Positions 37,281 to 45,740 of a stretch of DNA of 64,000 nucleotides are shown here, in pieces (position 1 is the first letter of the stretch; the number at the start of each line of letters is the position of its first letter). The position numbers and the translations under genes are program-made. Under the pieces are notes generated by a model. That model had not been told where the DNA came from and did not search any database. It saw only the letters and a program-made list of their open reading frames with translations. Origin of the DNA: an uncultured Saprospiraceae bacterium (GTDB taxonomy: Bacteria > Bacteroidota > Bacteroidia > Chitinophagales > Saprospiraceae); the NCBI GenBank assembly GCA_938022935.1, contig CALIHL010000029.1, forward strand, positions 22,147 through 86,146. Direction: 5' to 3'.

Positions 37281-37430
37281 CTAAAGTCCTAAGACGTCGA
37301 GGATTGGTCTTACGTCGTCATACCCGATTGGACATCCTTCTCCAGCTCCTCTATTACAAGAAGAAAGTAGTGCAGTTGCAAGGACTAATCCTACGTAAAA
37401 CAGCTTGTTATTGATTTTTTTAGATTTCAT
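37281..37430 (-). CDS. Small lipoprotein, 49 residues
   Basis: A short ORF beginning MKSKKINNKLFYVGLVLATA with a clear lipobox LLSSC (Cys25). Mature protein is only about 25 residues and contains a second cysteine (GEGCP). The positively charged start, hydrophobic core and lipobox are too well ordered to be chance. It lies seven bases upstream of mnmD on the same strand. Function unknown. Confidence 0.7.
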   Translation of the reverse strand: MKSKKINNKLFYVGLVLATALLSSCNRGAGEGCPIGYDDVRPILDVLGL

Positions 37431-37654
37431 GGTATTGATTATGTTGGGATATCACTTACGTAAATATCAAGATGTAAACGCAATATTTCCTTGCTTATTA
37501 CAACAAGAGCGCCACAAATCAACATATTGAATAAAAATTTAATATGACTAAGCCTGCTTTTAGTCTTATGGCATATACTTGACAAAATGTACTTCGCTAG
37601 AATATCATGATGATTTGTAAGTGGAAGGACATGAAATTTCGAAGAAGAACGGTC

Positions 37655-37734
37655 TATGCACTTCGAGCGGAGCCGAGAAGAAATTTGTTCGAAAGTATCA
37701 TCTCATGTGCTTCTCGGCTCCGCTCGAAGAGCAT
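37655..37734. repeat. 80-bp hairpin repeat, unit 1
   Basis: A perfect 20-base inverted repeat: cttcgagcggagccgagaag at 37661-37680 and its complement at 37710-37729, around a 29-base loop. It is nearly identical to unit 2, exactly 91 bases away. It is reminiscent of intergenic palindromes of REP type common in Bacteroidota. Confidence 0.85.
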
Positions 37735-37745
37735 AAAAGCGTATA

Positions 37746-37825
37746 TATGTACTTCGAGCGTAGTCGAGAAGAGTTCTGCTCGAAGGTATAATTGCTCTTG
37801 CTTCTCGGCTCCGCTCGAAGAGCAT
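37746..37825. repeat. 80-bp hairpin repeat, unit 2
   Basis: Second copy of the repeat. The left arm (37752-37771) differs from unit 1 at two bases and both changes leave G-U-type pairs with the right arm (37801-37820), which is identical to that of unit 1. The loop is again 29 bases and similar in sequence. It ends 12 bases from the dgt stop codon and could double as its terminator. Confidence 0.85.
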
Positions 37826-37836
37826 GATTTTAAGGC

Positions 37837-39222
37837 TTATACGTGTTTGGATATATCGATACCTGTTGTTTTACGGTAGAACTCAGTAGCATAAGCATCG
37901 GTCATTCCAGAAATGTAATCCACCACTGATAGTGCCTTGATGTAAGGACGATCTGTTATCTCGTATTCTGTAAATTGGAAAGGGATCAGTCTAAGCGCCA
38001 TCTTGTCTGTTCCCTTTTTGTTTTTGCGTAGTACAGCAGGGACGAACAAGGAAAGGAGATGTGACATTACGTGATAGCCTGTTATTTCAATTTCGACTAC
38101 GGAGTGATGTCTGTAGATCTCATTGACAGAGAGCGTAGCTACGTCTTTGAGCGAAGGCGCTCTTTTTTCAATCTCGTCTATCAAGGTATCATTGTACGTC
38201 CCGTTGAGGATCTCTTCTTTATGATTGATAAAGGTGGTCGCTGACAACTCTGTAAGCGCATTAATAGTCTTGGCGCGGAGATAGGCGATGGAGTCATTAG
38301 CATCACGGATCTCGCTATAAGTCTTTGCGATTCGATCTACTTCTTTGCTGTCATCTGACAAGTCACTTAGTATACCCAAAAAAGCAGCAGATGTTCTTTC
38401 CTTGGATAAGATACCCAAGCGCTGCGCATCCTCCATGTCTATGATACGATAACAGATGTCATCTGCAGCTTCAACAAGATAAACAAAAGGATGTCGCTTA
38501 TATACTACCTTGTTACCCTCTTCTTGGTGCATGTGTAGCTCTTTAGCGATATCCAAGAAGGTACCTTTCTCTGTCTGAAAGAAGCCGTACTTCTTTCTAT
38601 GCTTGAACGCCTTATCGATGGCTGTTGATTCGCACGGATACTTGAGGATAGAAGCAAGGGTAGAGTAGGTTAAGCCCATACCAGTAACTGGCTTATCTCG
38701 ATATGGATGAGTAAGTACTCTTAAGGCGTTAGCATTGCCTTCGAATGTGACAAGGTCTTGCCACTCTTTATCATCAAAGAATGACCGTAGAGATTGACCT
38801 TCTATGATGGTTTCAGCATTCTCTATAAAGTAGTTGGATATGGCTTTCTCACCACTATGACCAAAGGCAGGATTGCCAATGTCGTGAGCCAAGCAAGCAG
38901 CAGCTATGACACTTGCCAAGTCGATCATGTAGAAGAGCTGTGACTCTTCATCATCACTCTTGATCTCCGTGTTGGCGATGTGGTTGCCAACAATAGAACC
39001 CAAAGATCTACCTACACTTGCTACTTCAAGTGAGTGGGTCAATCGGTTATGAACAAAGGTGCTACCAGGTAGTGGGAAGACTTGCGTTTTGTTCTGCAGT
39101 CTTCTGAAGGATGAAGCAAAGATGAGTCTGTCAAAGTCACGCTGATATTCTGTACGAGGTACAAGCGTCTTGTGCTTTGTACCTGTTCTTTTATTGGAAT
39201 AACAATTGTCCCATCGCATCAT
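37837..39222 (-). CDS. dgt: dGTP triphosphohydrolase-like protein
   Basis: A 461-residue HD-superfamily hydrolase that releases triphosphate from dGTP or other dNTPs. The metal-binding residues are in NRLTHSLEVA and AAACLAHDIGNPAFGHSGE. The N-terminal TEYQRDFDRLIFASSFRRLQNKTQVFPLPG is a hallmark of this family. Either of two consecutive ATG codons (39222 or 39219) may be the start. A promoter-like box ends five bases before it. Confidence 0.93.
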   Translation of the reverse strand: MMRWDNCYSNKRTGTKHKTLVPRTEYQRDFDRLIFASSFRRLQNKTQVFPLPGSTFVHNRLTHSLEVASVGRSLGSIVGNHIANTEIKSDDEESQLFYMIDLASVIAAACLAHDIGNPAFGHSGEKAISNYFIENAETIIEGQSLRSFFDDKEWQDLVTFEGNANALRVLTHPYRDKPVTGMGLTYSTLASILKYPCESTAIDKAFKHRKKYGFFQTEKGTFLDIAKELHMHQEEGNKVVYKRHPFVYLVEAADDICYRIIDMEDAQRLGILSKERTSAAFLGILSDLSDDSKEVDRIAKTYSEIRDANDSIAYLRAKTINALTELSATTFINHKEEILNGTYNDTLIDEIEKRAPSLKDVATLSVNEIYRHHSVVEIEITGYHVMSHLLSLFVPAVLRKNKKGTDKMALRLIPFQFTEYEITDRPYIKALSVVDYISGMTDAYATEFYRKTTGIDISKHV

Positions 39223-39226
39223 ACTG

Positions 39227-39234
39227 CAAACTTA
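39227..39234 (-). promoter_or_regulatory. Possible -7 promoter box for dgt
   Basis: On the minus strand the sequence reads TAAGTTTG, a perfect TAnnTTTG. It overlaps the last codons of the S4-domain gene. Transcription from it would begin at about 39222, right at the dgt ATG, giving a leaderless message. No upstream TTTG element supports it. Confidence 0.3.
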
Positions 39235-39444
39235 CCCAATCTTGATTTGATGACCGTCATACTCGATCATATCTCCATTTCTTAGTTTATTTCTCTTGCG
39301 ATACTCTTTTTTGCCATTGACCTTGACCTCACCTTCATCGATTACAATCTTAGCATGACCACCTGTCTGAACCCAACCTTTGACTTTTAGAAGTTTGAGT
39401 AGTTCTATAAAGTCTTGACCTTCCTTGAGTTTGAATTCTTCCAT
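39232..39444 (-). CDS. Small S4-domain RNA-binding protein (YbcJ-like)
   Basis: A 70-residue single S4 domain. The sequence FIELLKLLKVKGWVQTGGHA, then VKVNGKKEYRKRNKLRNGD, matches the YbcJ / YaaA group of stand-alone S4 proteins that bind RNA. The ORF runs 24 codons further upstream, but that part is not S4-like and the ATG at 39444 gives the normal length. It ends 10 bases from dgt on the same strand. Confidence 0.85.
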   Translation of the reverse strand: MEEFKLKEGQDFIELLKLLKVKGWVQTGGHAKIVIDEGEVKVNGKKEYRKRNKLRNGDMIEYDGHQIKIG

Positions 39445-39502
39445 GCCACCAACATACTTAATATATGCGGAACTTATAAAACCAGCGCATAGTTGATAAG
39501 TT

Positions 39503-39692
39503 ATGGACATTGGCATACACGCAGGAGGATATAGACAAGATCGACTGAGGGAGCAACAGAAGCTTAATAAAAGCTTGGTGCAGATTGCAAAAGATCAAAG
39601 TCTGTCTTCTTTGAAAAAAAAGTAAAGCAAGACTACAAGCGATTGACCGTTATGTTCAGTCTAAAAAAGAATCGCTGTCTAAGCTTTACTAG
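39503..39692 (+). pseudogene. Small ORF broken by one base in an A8 run
   Basis: A plus-strand ORF starts at 39503 (MDIGIHAGGYRQDRLREQQK) and stops at 39625 just past a run of eight A residues (39614-39621). Removing one A would carry the frame on to a stop at 39690-39692, giving a single 62-residue, strongly basic protein (the second part reads SKARLQAIDRYVQSKKESLSK). It may be a decayed gene, a frameshift-regulated gene or a sequencing error. No family recognised. Confidence 0.4.
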
Positions 39693-39719
39693 ATAACACA
39701 GATCTCGGACAGTGATTAC

Positions 39720-40829
39720 TTATCCAATATCATTGTAAAAGGCCTTTTCCGCACCCTGACTCCACTGAGTGATATCATTTTTAAAAGATCTAAACGATTC
39801 GTAGACCTTCGCACTTTGGGCATCCTGCTGAGCCAATTCATCATAGATCCGCAGTGCGATCTCTTTCATCCCAGTCATGACTTCCTTTGGGTACGATAGA
39901 ATCTCAACATCGCTTTCAGCTTTTATTTTTTTAAGATAGACATTGTTCTTGGCTTCAAACTCAGAGAGCATCCGCTGGTTACTTCTATAGCACGCTGATC
40001 TGACGATCTCCTGAAGATCAAGAGGCAAAGCTTCATAGTCTCTTTTATTAATGATGACTTCAAGTACTGACCCTGGTTCGTGCCATCCTGGATAATAGTA
40101 GTACTTGGCTATGTTATGAAATCCCATCAAATAATCATGGTATGGCCCGATCCATTCTGTGGCATCGATAACCCCTCTTTCTAAGTTGGTGTATAGCTCG
40201 CTCCCGGGGGACAATACTGCTGTTGCTCCAGCTTCTGATATTACTTTACCACCAAGTCCTGGCATCCTCATCTTCAAGCCTTTCCAACTGTCCATAGACT
40301 CAATCTTGCGATTGAACCAGCCGCCCATCTGCACGCCAGTATTTCCTGCAAAGAAGGGTAGTATGTTAAAACGCTTGTAAGTGTCTTCCCATAGCTCTTG
40401 TCCACCACCGAATTCCATCCAAGCATTCATCTGTTGTGCGTTCATGCCAAATGGAATACTTGTGAAAAATGCAAACGCCGGTTCGATACCCGTCCAATAA
40501 TAAGATGCACCGTGGCCCATCTCAACGGACCCACCACTGACGGCTTCAAAGACTTGTAAAGGTGGCACTAACTCGTTGCCACCATAGACCTTGATCTCCA
40601 GACGACCGCCCGACATAGTTTTGATCCATTTTGCAAGGTCGTTACACCCTGTACCGACCACAGGGAAGTTAGGTGGCCATGTAGTGACCATCTTCCATTG
40701 GTACTTTTTATTGGTGATGATGTTTGGTGCTTCTACGTCTGAAACTTCTGAGGTGTTGCAGCTTGTCGCCAATACTGATCCAGCGATCCCAACTATTGCT
40801 CCTTTCTTTAAAAATTCCTTCCGTTTCAT
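39720..40829 (-). CDS. TRAP transporter solute-binding protein (DctP/TakP type)
   Basis: A 369-residue binding protein with a lipobox (LATSC, Cys24), so it is tethered in the periplasm. The N-terminus MKRKEFLKKG looks like a weakened twin-arginine signal. The substrate-contact region GLKMRMPGLGGKVISEAG and the ERGVIDATEWIGPYHD segment resemble TakP, which binds alpha-keto acids. No DctQ or DctM membrane subunit is in the window, so it is an orphan here. It diverges from the MazG-like gene. Confidence 0.9.
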   Translation of the reverse strand: MKRKEFLKKGAIVGIAGSVLATSCNTSEVSDVEAPNIITNKKYQWKMVTTWPPNFPVVGTGCNDLAKWIKTMSGGRLEIKVYGGNELVPPLQVFEAVSGGSVEMGHGASYYWTGIEPAFAFFTSIPFGMNAQQMNAWMEFGGGQELWEDTYKRFNILPFFAGNTGVQMGGWFNRKIESMDSWKGLKMRMPGLGGKVISEAGATAVLSPGSELYTNLERGVIDATEWIGPYHDYLMGFHNIAKYYYYPGWHEPGSVLEVIINKRDYEALPLDLQEIVRSACYRSNQRMLSEFEAKNNVYLKKIKAESDVEILSYPKEVMTGMKEIALRIYDELAQQDAQSAKVYESFRSFKNDITQWSQGAEKAFYNDIG

Positions 40830-40902
40830 ATTGCGCTTATTCGTAATAAGTGGTTAATTGTGGCGTTCAAGGACATTCACAATATCGGAAAAGATAATTA
40901 GC

Positions 40903-41379
40903 ATGAGTAAAAAGTATAATGAGCCACAAGGGCTTAATGATGTAGCTAAGTTTCACGACACTTTCAATCTGCCAATAGTTGATGAACCTGGGATCCCAGC
41001 ACCAGAACGATGTATGCTAAGGGTCAACTTGCTTCAAGAAGAACTCAACGAACTTAAAGAAGCTATAGCTGAGAATGATCTTGTAGAAGTCGCGGATGCA
41101 CTCTGCGATATCCAGTATGTCTTGTCTGGAGCGATCTTAGAGTTTGGTATGGCTGATAAGTTTAAGATACTCTTTGACGAAGTGCAACGCTCTAATATGA
41201 GCAAGACTTGTAAGACTATGGAGGTTGCAAAGCGCACCCAAGCACATTATAAATCAGAAAAAGGAACAGACTCACATATTATCCAAAAAGGAGACGAGTA
41301 CTTAGTCTACCGAGAAGGAGACAACAAAGTGTTGAAGTCTATAGAATATAGTCCAGCAGATATCGCTGGCAAACTTTAA
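40903..41379 (+). CDS. MazG-like nucleoside triphosphate pyrophosphohydrolase
   Basis: A 158-residue all-alpha NTP-pyrophosphatase. The metal-binding pattern LLQEELNELKEAI followed by VEVADALCDIQYVL fits the EExxE...ExxD signature of the MazG / HisE superfamily. Such enzymes remove unwanted nucleotides. The ATG at 40903 is preferred over the TTG at 40858 because the extra 15 residues lie in the divergent promoter region. It is followed 12 bases later by glycerate kinase. Confidence 0.85.
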   Translation: MSKKYNEPQGLNDVAKFHDTFNLPIVDEPGIPAPERCMLRVNLLQEELNELKEAIAENDLVEVADALCDIQYVLSGAILEFGMADKFKILFDEVQRSNMSKTCKTMEVAKRTQAHYKSEKGTDSHIIQKGDEYLVYREGDNKVLKSIEYSPADIAGKL

Positions 41380-41391
41380 TATGCTGAAGCT

Positions 41392-42513
41392 ATGAAGGTA
41401 CTAATCGCGACAGATAAGTTTAAAGGCACACTTACAGCGGCAGAAGCATGTACAGCTATAGCTTCAGGTATTGAAGAATTAGATCCGTCAATTGAGACGT
41501 TTTCTATTCCATTAGCAGATGGGGGAGAAGGTTCGATCGCAACGCTTCATAGTTATCTGGATCTTAAAGAACAATCTGTTCTCGTCAAAGACCCATTGGG
41601 CCGATCCATCATGAGCAAATATTGCATCTCTAAAGATGGAGATAGCGCATATATCGAGTCGTCATCTGCATCAGGACTGGGCTTACTTGAAGTGGATGAA
41701 CATAACCCTTTATACACGTCCACCTATGGGACTGGAGAGATGATCTTGGATGCAATATCACATGGTGTTAGAGATGTCTATTTGTTTTTAGGTGGCACCT
41801 CGACCAATGACATGGGCATAGGCATGGCTGAAGCGTTGGGCTACGAGTTCAGAGATAGAGATGGCGATGAAGTGCCTCCTGTTGGACTGAGCTTAGCATT
41901 TATAATGGAGATCAGTAAAGTCTTGAAATATAGAAAGAGCGAAGTGCGGTTTTATGGAGTTTGCGATGTATCCAATCCCTTGTATGGTAAGAACGGAGCT
42001 GCTCAATTGTATGCTGCTCAGAAAGGTGCCGACAAGTACGCTATCCAGATCTTAGATAAAGGCTTGCGAAAGATGGCTAAGCGATGCCGCAAGTTTCTAA
42101 AAAAGGATATCGCAAAGATACCCGGCGCTGGTGCTGCTGGAGGTTTAGGGGCAGGTGTGTTGGCGTTCTTGGATGGTGATATAATCTCAGGTATAGACTT
42201 TATAAAAGACAAAGCCAACTTTGACGCTGTCGCAAATGGCGTAGACTTAATCATCACTGGTGAAGGACGAATAGATAAGCAGTCACTTCAAGGTAAAGTG
42301 TTTAGTGGGGTGGTCTCTTCGGCAGAAAAGTTAGGTGTCCCTGTTGTTGCAGTCTGTGGTCAGAATAGACTGAAATCTAAGGATCAAAAGTCAGTATCAG
42401 CGATTTATGATTTAGAGAGTTTTGGTGGAATGGATCAGGCCATGAATGATCCTGAATCATTATTAAAAAAGATGACATCCGAACTATTGATCAAGCACCT
42501 AAAGAATAGATAA
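41392..42513 (+). CDS. Glycerate kinase (class I)
   Basis: A 373-residue GckA/GlxK-family glycerate kinase that phosphorylates glycerate for entry into glycolysis. Typical features are the N-terminal ATDKFKGTLTAAEA, PLADGGEGSI, GGTSTNDMG-IGMAEALG, and the GAGAAGGLGAGVLAF motif, then ITGEGRID. It ends one base from the convergent flavoprotein stop codon. Confidence 0.94.
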   Translation: MKVLIATDKFKGTLTAAEACTAIASGIEELDPSIETFSIPLADGGEGSIATLHSYLDLKEQSVLVKDPLGRSIMSKYCISKDGDSAYIESSSASGLGLLEVDEHNPLYTSTYGTGEMILDAISHGVRDVYLFLGGTSTNDMGIGMAEALGYEFRDRDGDEVPPVGLSLAFIMEISKVLKYRKSEVRFYGVCDVSNPLYGKNGAAQLYAAQKGADKYAIQILDKGLRKMAKRCRKFLKKDIAKIPGAGAAGGLGAGVLAFLDGDIISGIDFIKDKANFDAVANGVDLIITGEGRIDKQSLQGKVFSGVVSSAEKLGVPVVAVCGQNRLKSKDQKSVSAIYDLESFGGMDQAMNDPESLLKKMTSELLIKHLKNR

Positions 42514-42514
42514 A

Positions 42515-44107
42515 TTACTTCCTAATCAGCACATCTGGATTCAATATCCATTTTGGATCCAATTTGTCTTTTACAGCTTTAAGCGCTGTGCCAAATATGT
42601 CTGATTGTTGTTGCTCATAGTGGGCTTGATGATCTTTGCCAACAGCATGATGATGAGTAATAGTCCCGCCCAGTTTTATAATTTGATCTGAGACAATCTT
42701 TTTAATCGTATTCCACTGTTCGATCTCGTTTCCAGTTTGTCCTTTTGCGATGATGGTGTAATAGGGTGCCGGTCCATCAGGATACAGGTGTGTAAACCTG
42801 CAAGTTATGAACCCTCCGCCGGCGATATCTTCGATCGCTTCATTGGCTGAAGAGATGATGCCTTTGTGAAATGCTTCAAACTGATCCCAAGTCACTGCTG
42901 TCTCAAACGTCTCCATGATACAACCCATGCGGACAAAGTGGTCTCTTAAGTAAGGTGCTCTTAAGAATGCAGCTTTCCAATTGTCTGCAGCTTTATCTCT
43001 TTTGTTATCTTTCTTTACTTGATCTTCTTTCCATGACCCATTATACTTTTTGCAGATGGCTAATCCTTTGTCCATTTGATCAGATACATCATGATGAGCT
43101 GACTCAAATCCAATGATGATCATAGTCGACTGACCATCGCCAAGTCCATTGGACATCGCTTCCATAGGATCTACGAGTCTTGCGTTGCTAGGGAATAAAC
43201 CTGATTGAGATATTTCGCGACAGCAATCAACTGCTTCTTGCCAACCTGCAAATGACACAGCCTTAGAGGCTTTGTACTTTGGTATATGTTGCAGTCGCAT
43301 CCAAGCTTCTGTGATGATGCCGAGTATGCCTTCAGAACCAGCGATCAATCGCTCTTCACTTGGTCCCGCCCCCGAACCTGGTAGTCTTCTGGACTGCATG
43401 ATGCCATGCGGTGTAACCATTCGTACAGATTGTACAAACTCGTCTATATGAGTATAAAGCGTAGCGTAGTGCCCACCTGATCGCGTTGCTATCCAACCGC
43501 CTAAAGTAGAAAATTCAAAACTTTGAGGGAAGTGACGAAGTGTCAATCCATGAGGTTTCAATTGGCTTTCTAACTCAGGTCCAAAGATGCCTCCTTGTAT
43601 TCTTGCAGTTCTGCTGACTTGATCTATCTCCAGCACCTTGTTGAAGTGCTTCATGTCAACGGTGATCACGCCATTGTACTGATCATCCTTTGTTGGCTCA
43701 ACACCGCCAGAGACTGAAGATCCTCCTCCATATGGAATAATTGAGACATCAGCTTGCTCTGCAAATTCATACAAGCGAACGATATCTTCTTCTGTCTTTG
43801 GATAGGCGATATAATCAGGAGAATTGTCAAAGATGCCATTCGCTCCTCGCCATACATCTCTGAATGATTTGCCATAGGTATGCTGTGCTCTTTCTAGGGA
43901 ATCATCTGTACAGATGTCCTCAAGTCCAGCGGCCAACTCAAATCTTGATTTTCTAATAGAGCATTGCTCGATAGTTGGTATCGGTGTAGATCTGAACTTT
44001 TCAATACCTAAGGCAGCACTTAATAATGCCTTATATCCATCAACTGATTGTTGGTCAAGTTGGTAGTCTTCATAACCCCAACCCCAAAAAGACCTTGTTC
44101 TTGCCAT
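42515..44107 (-). CDS. FAD oxidoreductase, alkyl-DHAP synthase-like
   Basis: A 530-residue FAD-binding protein of the VAO family. The flavin-binding segment IIPYGGGSSVSGG and GGWIATRSGGHYATLYTHI are present, and a C-terminal HHH motif (His485-487, followed by AVGKDH) as in alkyl-dihydroxyacetonephosphate synthase (AGPS). AGPS swaps an acyl for an alkyl chain and starts ether-lipid synthesis. The alternative is a lactate or glycolate dehydrogenase-like enzyme. Its ATG overlaps the TAA of the LEA-like gene as TAATG. Confidence 0.85.
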   Translation of the reverse strand: MARTRSFWGWGYEDYQLDQQSVDGYKALLSAALGIEKFRSTPIPTIEQCSIRKSRFELAAGLEDICTDDSLERAQHTYGKSFRDVWRGANGIFDNSPDYIAYPKTEEDIVRLYEFAEQADVSIIPYGGGSSVSGGVEPTKDDQYNGVITVDMKHFNKVLEIDQVSRTARIQGGIFGPELESQLKPHGLTLRHFPQSFEFSTLGGWIATRSGGHYATLYTHIDEFVQSVRMVTPHGIMQSRRLPGSGAGPSEERLIAGSEGILGIITEAWMRLQHIPKYKASKAVSFAGWQEAVDCCREISQSGLFPSNARLVDPMEAMSNGLGDGQSTMIIIGFESAHHDVSDQMDKGLAICKKYNGSWKEDQVKKDNKRDKAADNWKAAFLRAPYLRDHFVRMGCIMETFETAVTWDQFEAFHKGIISSANEAIEDIAGGGFITCRFTHLYPDGPAPYYTIIAKGQTGNEIEQWNTIKKIVSDQIIKLGGTITHHHAVGKDHQAHYEQQQSDIFGTALKAVKDKLDPKWILNPDVLIRK

Positions 44108-45567
44108 TATGTCAATTCGTCGCCATCGATAGCATCAGCTGCGTCATCGATGAGATCGCCCGCTTTATCTTTAGCAGCATTGGCCAAGTCGCCAGCGCCT
44201 TCTACCACATTTCCTGCCGCATCCTTAGCAGAAGCTAAAGCATCCCCAGCTAAGTTCGTTGCACCAGAAGCGGCATCTGAGACTTTATCTTTGGCAGTAT
44301 TAGCTAAGTCGCCAGCACCCTCTAATGCATCCCCTGCTGCATCTTTAGCAGAAGCTAAGGCATCACCGGCTAAGTTCGTTGCACCAGAAGCAGCATCTGC
44401 TACCTTATCTTTGGCAGCATTAGCTAAGTCGCCAGCGCCTTCTACCACATTTCCTGCTGCATCCTTAGCAGAAGCTAAGGCATCACCGGCAACATTCTTT
44501 GCTCCTTCTGCAACATCTCCAGCTTTATCCATAAGGGCACCGCCGATAGCAGCTGCGCCAGCCACCATGCCTCCAACTTTACCAAACATGCCTTTAGCAC
44601 CGTCTTTTACTTTGTCAACTGCATCTCCAGCTATATCTCCAGCTGCATCTTTTGCATCGCCCATAGCATCTGCAGCTTTATCCATCATGTCTCCCATCTC
44701 GGAAACCATCTTATCTTTTTGTTCATCTACGACGATCATAGCATCATCTACTAACTCGTTACCATCTCCATCATGATCCACAAAGCCCCCAGCTTTAGCT
44801 ACTTTTTTCTCAACATCGTGTGTCTCCTTATCTATCGTGATCATGCCTTCTTGTGCACCAGCATAGTCTCCATCTGCGAACTTTTCTGCTTTCGCAAAAA
44901 AATCATCCGTACCATCTAATAGAGAATCGTCTTTTTCTTTTCTGATTTTTTCATGAAATGGCTCTGGTGGCGGAGCTGCAGCTTCAGCGGCTTCTTCTGC
45001 TTTGGCCTTATCTACAGTCTCGTCAATCTTGTCATTGATATCCTCAAATATGTCTTGAGCTTTCTCAACGATGTTGTCTTTTGTTTCTATGACCTTGGTG
45101 CCCACCTTCTCAGTGAAATCTTTGGCCATCTCAAGGTTTTCATTGTTTTCGCCCAGGATCTTACTGCCTAAAGCTTCAACCGCATCGCCACCTTTATTGA
45201 TGAGGTCTTCACCGGTGCTCAATACCTTCTCACCAATGCGCTCTGTTGTGGAAGCTACATTTTTAAGTGTTTCACTTTTATTTACCATGTTGATGGTCCC
45301 TTCTGCTGAGTGAAGAATGGCATCTCTTAGTCCTTCCGTCTTGTTGGCTAATGTGCCGCCTAAGTCACCTGCTTTATCCATTAAGTCACCGCCCAGTTCA
45401 GCAGCTTTTGATCCAGCTGTCTCGGCTATATCACCAGCAAGATCACCTGCCTTATCCATTAAATCGCCACCCGCATCTTTGGCCATATCAAATCCTTTAC
45501 CCGCAGCAGATTTGCCGACTGACTTGGTAACAAAAAATAGTTTTTTGATCTCGCTAAATATTCCCAT
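44107..45567 (-). CDS. LEA-like alanine-rich repeat protein
   Basis: A 486-residue, Ala/Asp/Lys/Gly-rich protein with no signal peptide. Near the C-terminus (residues about 353-473) three copies of a 40-residue unit occur (LAGDALASAKDAAGNVVEGA, then GDLANAAKDKVADAASGAT). Related shorter units (DLMDKAGDLAGD) occur at the N-terminus. The pattern resembles group 3 LEA proteins, which are disordered and form amphipathic helices on drying. In the middle, DHDGDGNELVDD (264-275) looks like a calcium-binding EF/dockerin-type loop. It is coupled to the AGPS-like gene. Confidence 0.75.
   Translation of the reverse strand: MGIFSEIKKLFFVTKSVGKSAAGKGFDMAKDAGGDLMDKAGDLAGDIAETAGSKAAELGGDLMDKAGDLGGTLANKTEGLRDAILHSAEGTINMVNKSETLKNVASTTERIGEKVLSTGEDLINKGGDAVEALGSKILGENNENLEMAKDFTEKVGTKVIETKDNIVEKAQDIFEDINDKIDETVDKAKAEEAAEAAAPPPEPFHEKIRKEKDDSLLDGTDDFFAKAEKFADGDYAGAQEGMITIDKETHDVEKKVAKAGGFVDHDGDGNELVDDAMIVVDEQKDKMVSEMGDMMDKAADAMGDAKDAAGDIAGDAVDKVKDGAKGMFGKVGGMVAGAAAIGGALMDKAGDVAEGAKNVAGDALASAKDAAGNVVEGAGDLANAAKDKVADAASGATNLAGDALASAKDAAGDALEGAGDLANTAKDKVSDAASGATNLAGDALASAKDAAGNVVEGAGDLANAAKDKAGDLIDDAADAIDGDELT
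44151..44510 (-). repeat. Three tandem 120-bp coding repeats
   Basis: Three copies of a 120-base unit, in phase with the reading frame, encode the 40-residue repeats of the LEA-like protein. The copies stay very similar at DNA level (for example gaagctaa at 44231, 44351 and 44471), which suggests recent duplication or gene conversion. Confidence 0.85.
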
Positions 45568-45710
45568 TGTAATTCTTATTTAAAAAAGGTGTTTGCTTAA
45601 TAGATTGGACATGCACATGAATTACAATAATACTAAAAATGACTGATACATATGAATATCTCTATATGTCTGATGTTGAATCATCTAGATCATAAGTTTC
45701 TGGAGTTTGC

Positions 45711-45718
45711 TACATTTG
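45711..45718 (+). promoter_or_regulatory. Bacteroidota-type -7 box before the coiled-coil gene
   Basis: TACATTTG fits TAnnTTTG exactly and lies 22 bases before the ATG at 45741. No good TTTG element is seen at the expected upstream distance. Confidence 0.45.
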
Positions 45719-45740
45719 ATAGAAGCAAGCCAAGGGATAT

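Noticed and set aside
37607..37879. 90-codon plus-strand ORF across the hairpin repeats
   Set aside because: It reads through both inverted repeats and the 3' end of dgt, and its peptide is unlike a protein.
44048..44776. 242-codon plus-strand ORF rich in Ala, Ser and Pro
   Set aside because: It is the complement of the LEA-like repeats; the long open frame results from the biased codons of that gene.
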